This document shows, piece by piece, positions 62,392-64,000 of a stretch of DNA of 64,000 bases. Within the stretch, counting starts at the first letter, position 1. Each line of letters starts with the position of its first letter. The notes under the pieces were generated by a model that was not told where the DNA came from, searched no databases, and saw only the letters and a list, made by a program, of their open reading frames with translations. The stretch is from Alkalibacillus haloalkaliphilus (GTDB lineage: Bacteria; Bacillota; Bacilli; Bacillales; Alkalibacillaceae): NCBI RefSeq assembly GCF_007991275.1, contig NZ_BJYA01000014.1, positions 1-64,000 on the forward strand. Direction: 5' to 3'. The translations under genes were made by a program, and so were the position numbers.

Positions 62392-62517
62392 GCTTGTTTC
62401 ACTAATTCGCCATACATATTTCTTAAAAGCGTCAAAAACGTGTCGATTTTTTTGACAAATTGCGTGTTAAAGTTGAATTATATGGTTAGAATGGCTGATG
62501 GAAGGAGTGGATTTTAT

Positions 62518-63261
62518 ATGAATAAATGGCTTTTAGCTTTAGTTACTGTCTTATTAGTGACAGTCGCTGCCTGTGGAGGTCAAGATGAGGAGACAACAGA
62601 AGAGCAAGAAGTTGACTCTTTAGCTCCACTTGAAGTAGAAGTGTTAATGGACGAACAAATCGATACAGGTGAAAACATACTATCAACTCGTGTAACTCAA
62701 GACGGACAACCTGTTGAGGATGCTAGTGAAGTTATGTTTGAAGTCTGGCAAGAGGGTCAAAAAGAGTCGAGTGACATGATTGAAGGAAATCATGTTGAAG
62801 AAGGGCTCTATGAAGTAAGCTACACATTTGAAGAAGAAGGTGTGTTTTACTTAGTGCCTCACGTTACAGCTCGTGATCAGCACCATATGCCGCAACATGA
62901 CCTTGTTGTTGGAGATTCCGATGTCGAAACAGCGACATCTGATGGTCACCCACACGAACATGATCACCATAGTCATACAGAAGATGCTGATGAGCGGTTA
63001 TCTGTTGATTTCGAAATGGTAGATGATCATATGACAACTGAAGTATTATTTGAAGGGCATGAACTAGAAAATGCTGATGTCACGTTTGAAGTGTGGCATA
63101 TTGACAACGAGGAACAAAGAGCATGGATCTCTGCGAGTGAGTCTGCACCAGGTGTTTACCAAGCAGAATTCGATGAGGATACAACTGGAGAACACCATGT
63201 CATCATCCATATTGAAAATGATGACTTACACGAACATATTGGTGAGGTATTTGAATACTAA
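62518..63261 (+). CDS. Lipoprotein with two YtkA/FixH-like domains and a His-rich linker
   Basis: 247 residues from ATG 62518 with GAAGGAG upstream; the frame is open 26 codons further without a site. Signal peptide with lipobox VAAC (Cys18-19 region). Two copies of a beta-sandwich of the YtkA type (VEDASEVMFEVWQEG ... LYEVSYTFEEEGVFYLVPHV and ENADVTFEVWHIDNE ... PGVYQAEFDEDTTGEHHVIIHI) flank the linker HPHEHDHHSHTED. The His cluster suggests binding of copper or zinc. FixH/YtkA proteins often relate to copper delivery to oxidases. Confidence 0.88.
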   Translation: MNKWLLALVTVLLVTVAACGGQDEETTEEQEVDSLAPLEVEVLMDEQIDTGENILSTRVTQDGQPVEDASEVMFEVWQEGQKESSDMIEGNHVEEGLYEVSYTFEEEGVFYLVPHVTARDQHHMPQHDLVVGDSDVETATSDGHPHEHDHHSHTEDADERLSVDFEMVDDHMTTEVLFEGHELENADVTFEVWHIDNEEQRAWISASESAPGVYQAEFDEDTTGEHHVIIHIENDDLHEHIGEVFEY

Positions 63262-63267
63262 AATGTG

Positions 63268-63306
63268 AAAAGACAGCCGTTAAACTTTAACGGCCGTCTT
63301 TTTTTA
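63268..63306. terminator. Bidirectional terminator
   Basis: AAAGACAGCCGTTAA pairs with TTAACGGCCGTCTTT with one mismatch, then TTTTTATT; lies between convergent genes. Confidence 0.88.
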
Positions 63307-63861
63307 TTGCATACCTTGGTTGTTTTGTTGATTCATTTGGTTATTTTGCTGCTGTGCCATCTGTGTGTTTTGTTGTTGCGCCATTTGAGCATTTTGCTGT
63401 TGTGCTGCTTGTGCATTACCTTGTTGAGCAGCCTGTCTTAATGCTTGCGGGACTGAGATGTTTGACAGTGCATCTCCCGCTTCATTGCGATATATGTTTT
63501 GTTGTGCTAAATCACCGATTGATAACATACCTACTGTTTGACCATTTTCAGTTACTGGTAAACGTCTAATTTGTTTTTCTGCCATTAGTTGTGCAGCCTG
63601 ATGAACATCCATACTTGCATCCGCTGAAACAATTTCACTACTCATACATTGGCCAATTGGACAATCCCCTTGTTGATTTTTAGCTGTTGCACGTAGAGTA
63701 ATGTCACGGTCAGTAATAATTCCGCGAAGTTGACCATTTTCAATAACTGGAATAGCCCCAATATCATTCTGTTCCATTAAAGCAGCAGCTTCTTGTACAG
63801 TTTGTTCTGATGTAACAGATACAATGTTTGAACTCATTAAATTTTTAATAGCATTTTCCAT
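63304..63861 (-). CDS. CBS-domain-pair protein with Gln/Asn-rich tail
   Basis: 185 residues with AGGAGTGAT upstream. Two CBS motifs (residues 7-60: MSSNIVSVTSEQTVQEAAALM, GIITDRDITLR; 70-125: QLMAEKQIRRLPVTENG, GMLSIGDLA) form a Bateman module that usually binds adenine nucleotides, as in B. subtilis YhcV. From about residue 140 the tail is Gln/Asn/Ala/Met-rich (AAQQQNAQMAQQQN pattern, 5-7-residue period), which is not part of the common family. Cytoplasmic; function unknown. Confidence 0.9.
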   Translation of the reverse strand: MENAIKNLMSSNIVSVTSEQTVQEAAALMEQNDIGAIPVIENGQLRGIITDRDITLRATAKNQQGDCPIGQCMSSEIVSADASMDVHQAAQLMAEKQIRRLPVTENGQTVGMLSIGDLAQQNIYRNEAGDALSNISVPQALRQAAQQGNAQAAQQQNAQMAQQQNTQMAQQQNNQMNQQNNQGMQ

Positions 63862-63986
63862 TACTTATATCACTCCTTTTACTCTTATCGTGTACTTGGG
63901 CTTCAAAAATATTCATATTAAAATCATGCCAATATCTCTTCCCGCATAAAATACACAACTATGTCTTTTAGAAGGGAAGAAAGTAT

Positions 63987-64000
63987 ATGTATCAACACCA
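63987..64000 (+). CDS. Possible start of a further gene, cut by the window
   Basis: ATG 63987 follows GAAGGGAAG at about 9 nt and reads Met-Tyr-Gln-His before the window ends. Only 14 bases are visible, so this is a guess from the ribosome-site-like spacing. Confidence 0.25.

Overview
The window looks like the chromosome of a low-GC, Gram-positive, spore-forming member of the Bacillaceae. This rests on Bacillus-type gene families (YugP, YuzF, YqxD, YtrA-type operon, DesKR, YpgR/CvfC), strong AGGAGG ribosome sites, frequent GTG and TTG starts and AT-rich spacers. Extracytoplasmic proteins are very rich in Asp and Glu, which suggests a moderately halophilic or haloalkaliphilic species; that is inference. 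No rRNA, tRNA, phage, IS element or CRISPR array was seen.

Region 1 (1-12.9 kb, minus strand) is the accessory part. A secreted Rhs/YD-repeat protein of about 2,860 residues ends in an alpha/beta-hydrolase tip and is followed at once by a membrane-tethered, propeller-like protein. Downstream of a terminator lies a displaced second tip, joined to the first by a 174-bp near-identical repeat. It is followed by a second membrane-anchored protein that runs off the window. The layout is that of a polymorphic toxin locus with an orphan tip cassette. The rhs gene sits behind a class I cyclic-di-GMP riboswitch with a terminator, and a PAS-GGDEF protein is encoded at 36-38 kb.

Region 2 (13-24 kb) holds a UvrD-like helicase, a phased 20-bp repeat tract, the YugP metalloprotease, a large secreted nuclease (lamin-tail, SNase, decayed Ada-like segment, two OB-like repeats), a set of small membrane proteins behind a 22-bp palindrome, zinc-ribbon proteins, a YuzF-like protein and a manganese catalase. 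The last two have ribosome sites folded into hairpins.

Region 3 (24-30 kb) is a self-contained fructose phosphotransferase cluster. fruR-fruK-EIIBC-EIIA-HPr run on the minus strand and Enzyme I diverges. The shared control region carries a consensus promoter, a cre-like site and TGATT half-sites spaced 10 bp apart.

Region 4 (30-52 kb) contains an MFS efflux pump, a methyltransferase, a ComEC-like surface lipoprotein, many small membrane proteins, the diguanylate cyclase, a chemoreceptor with a SigD-like promoter, a 732-residue subtilase, an Eis-like acetyltransferase, a GntR-ABC operon with its operator, and CheW.

Region 5 (52-64 kb) has three tandem subtilisins, two sharing a duplicated promoter/leader. 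It then has an amidase, an unannotated 42-residue peptide gene and a DmpA-like peptidase coupled to desR-desK, next to the des desaturase with two candidate DesR palindromes. A YtkA-like lipoprotein and a CBS protein with a Gln/Asn tail follow.
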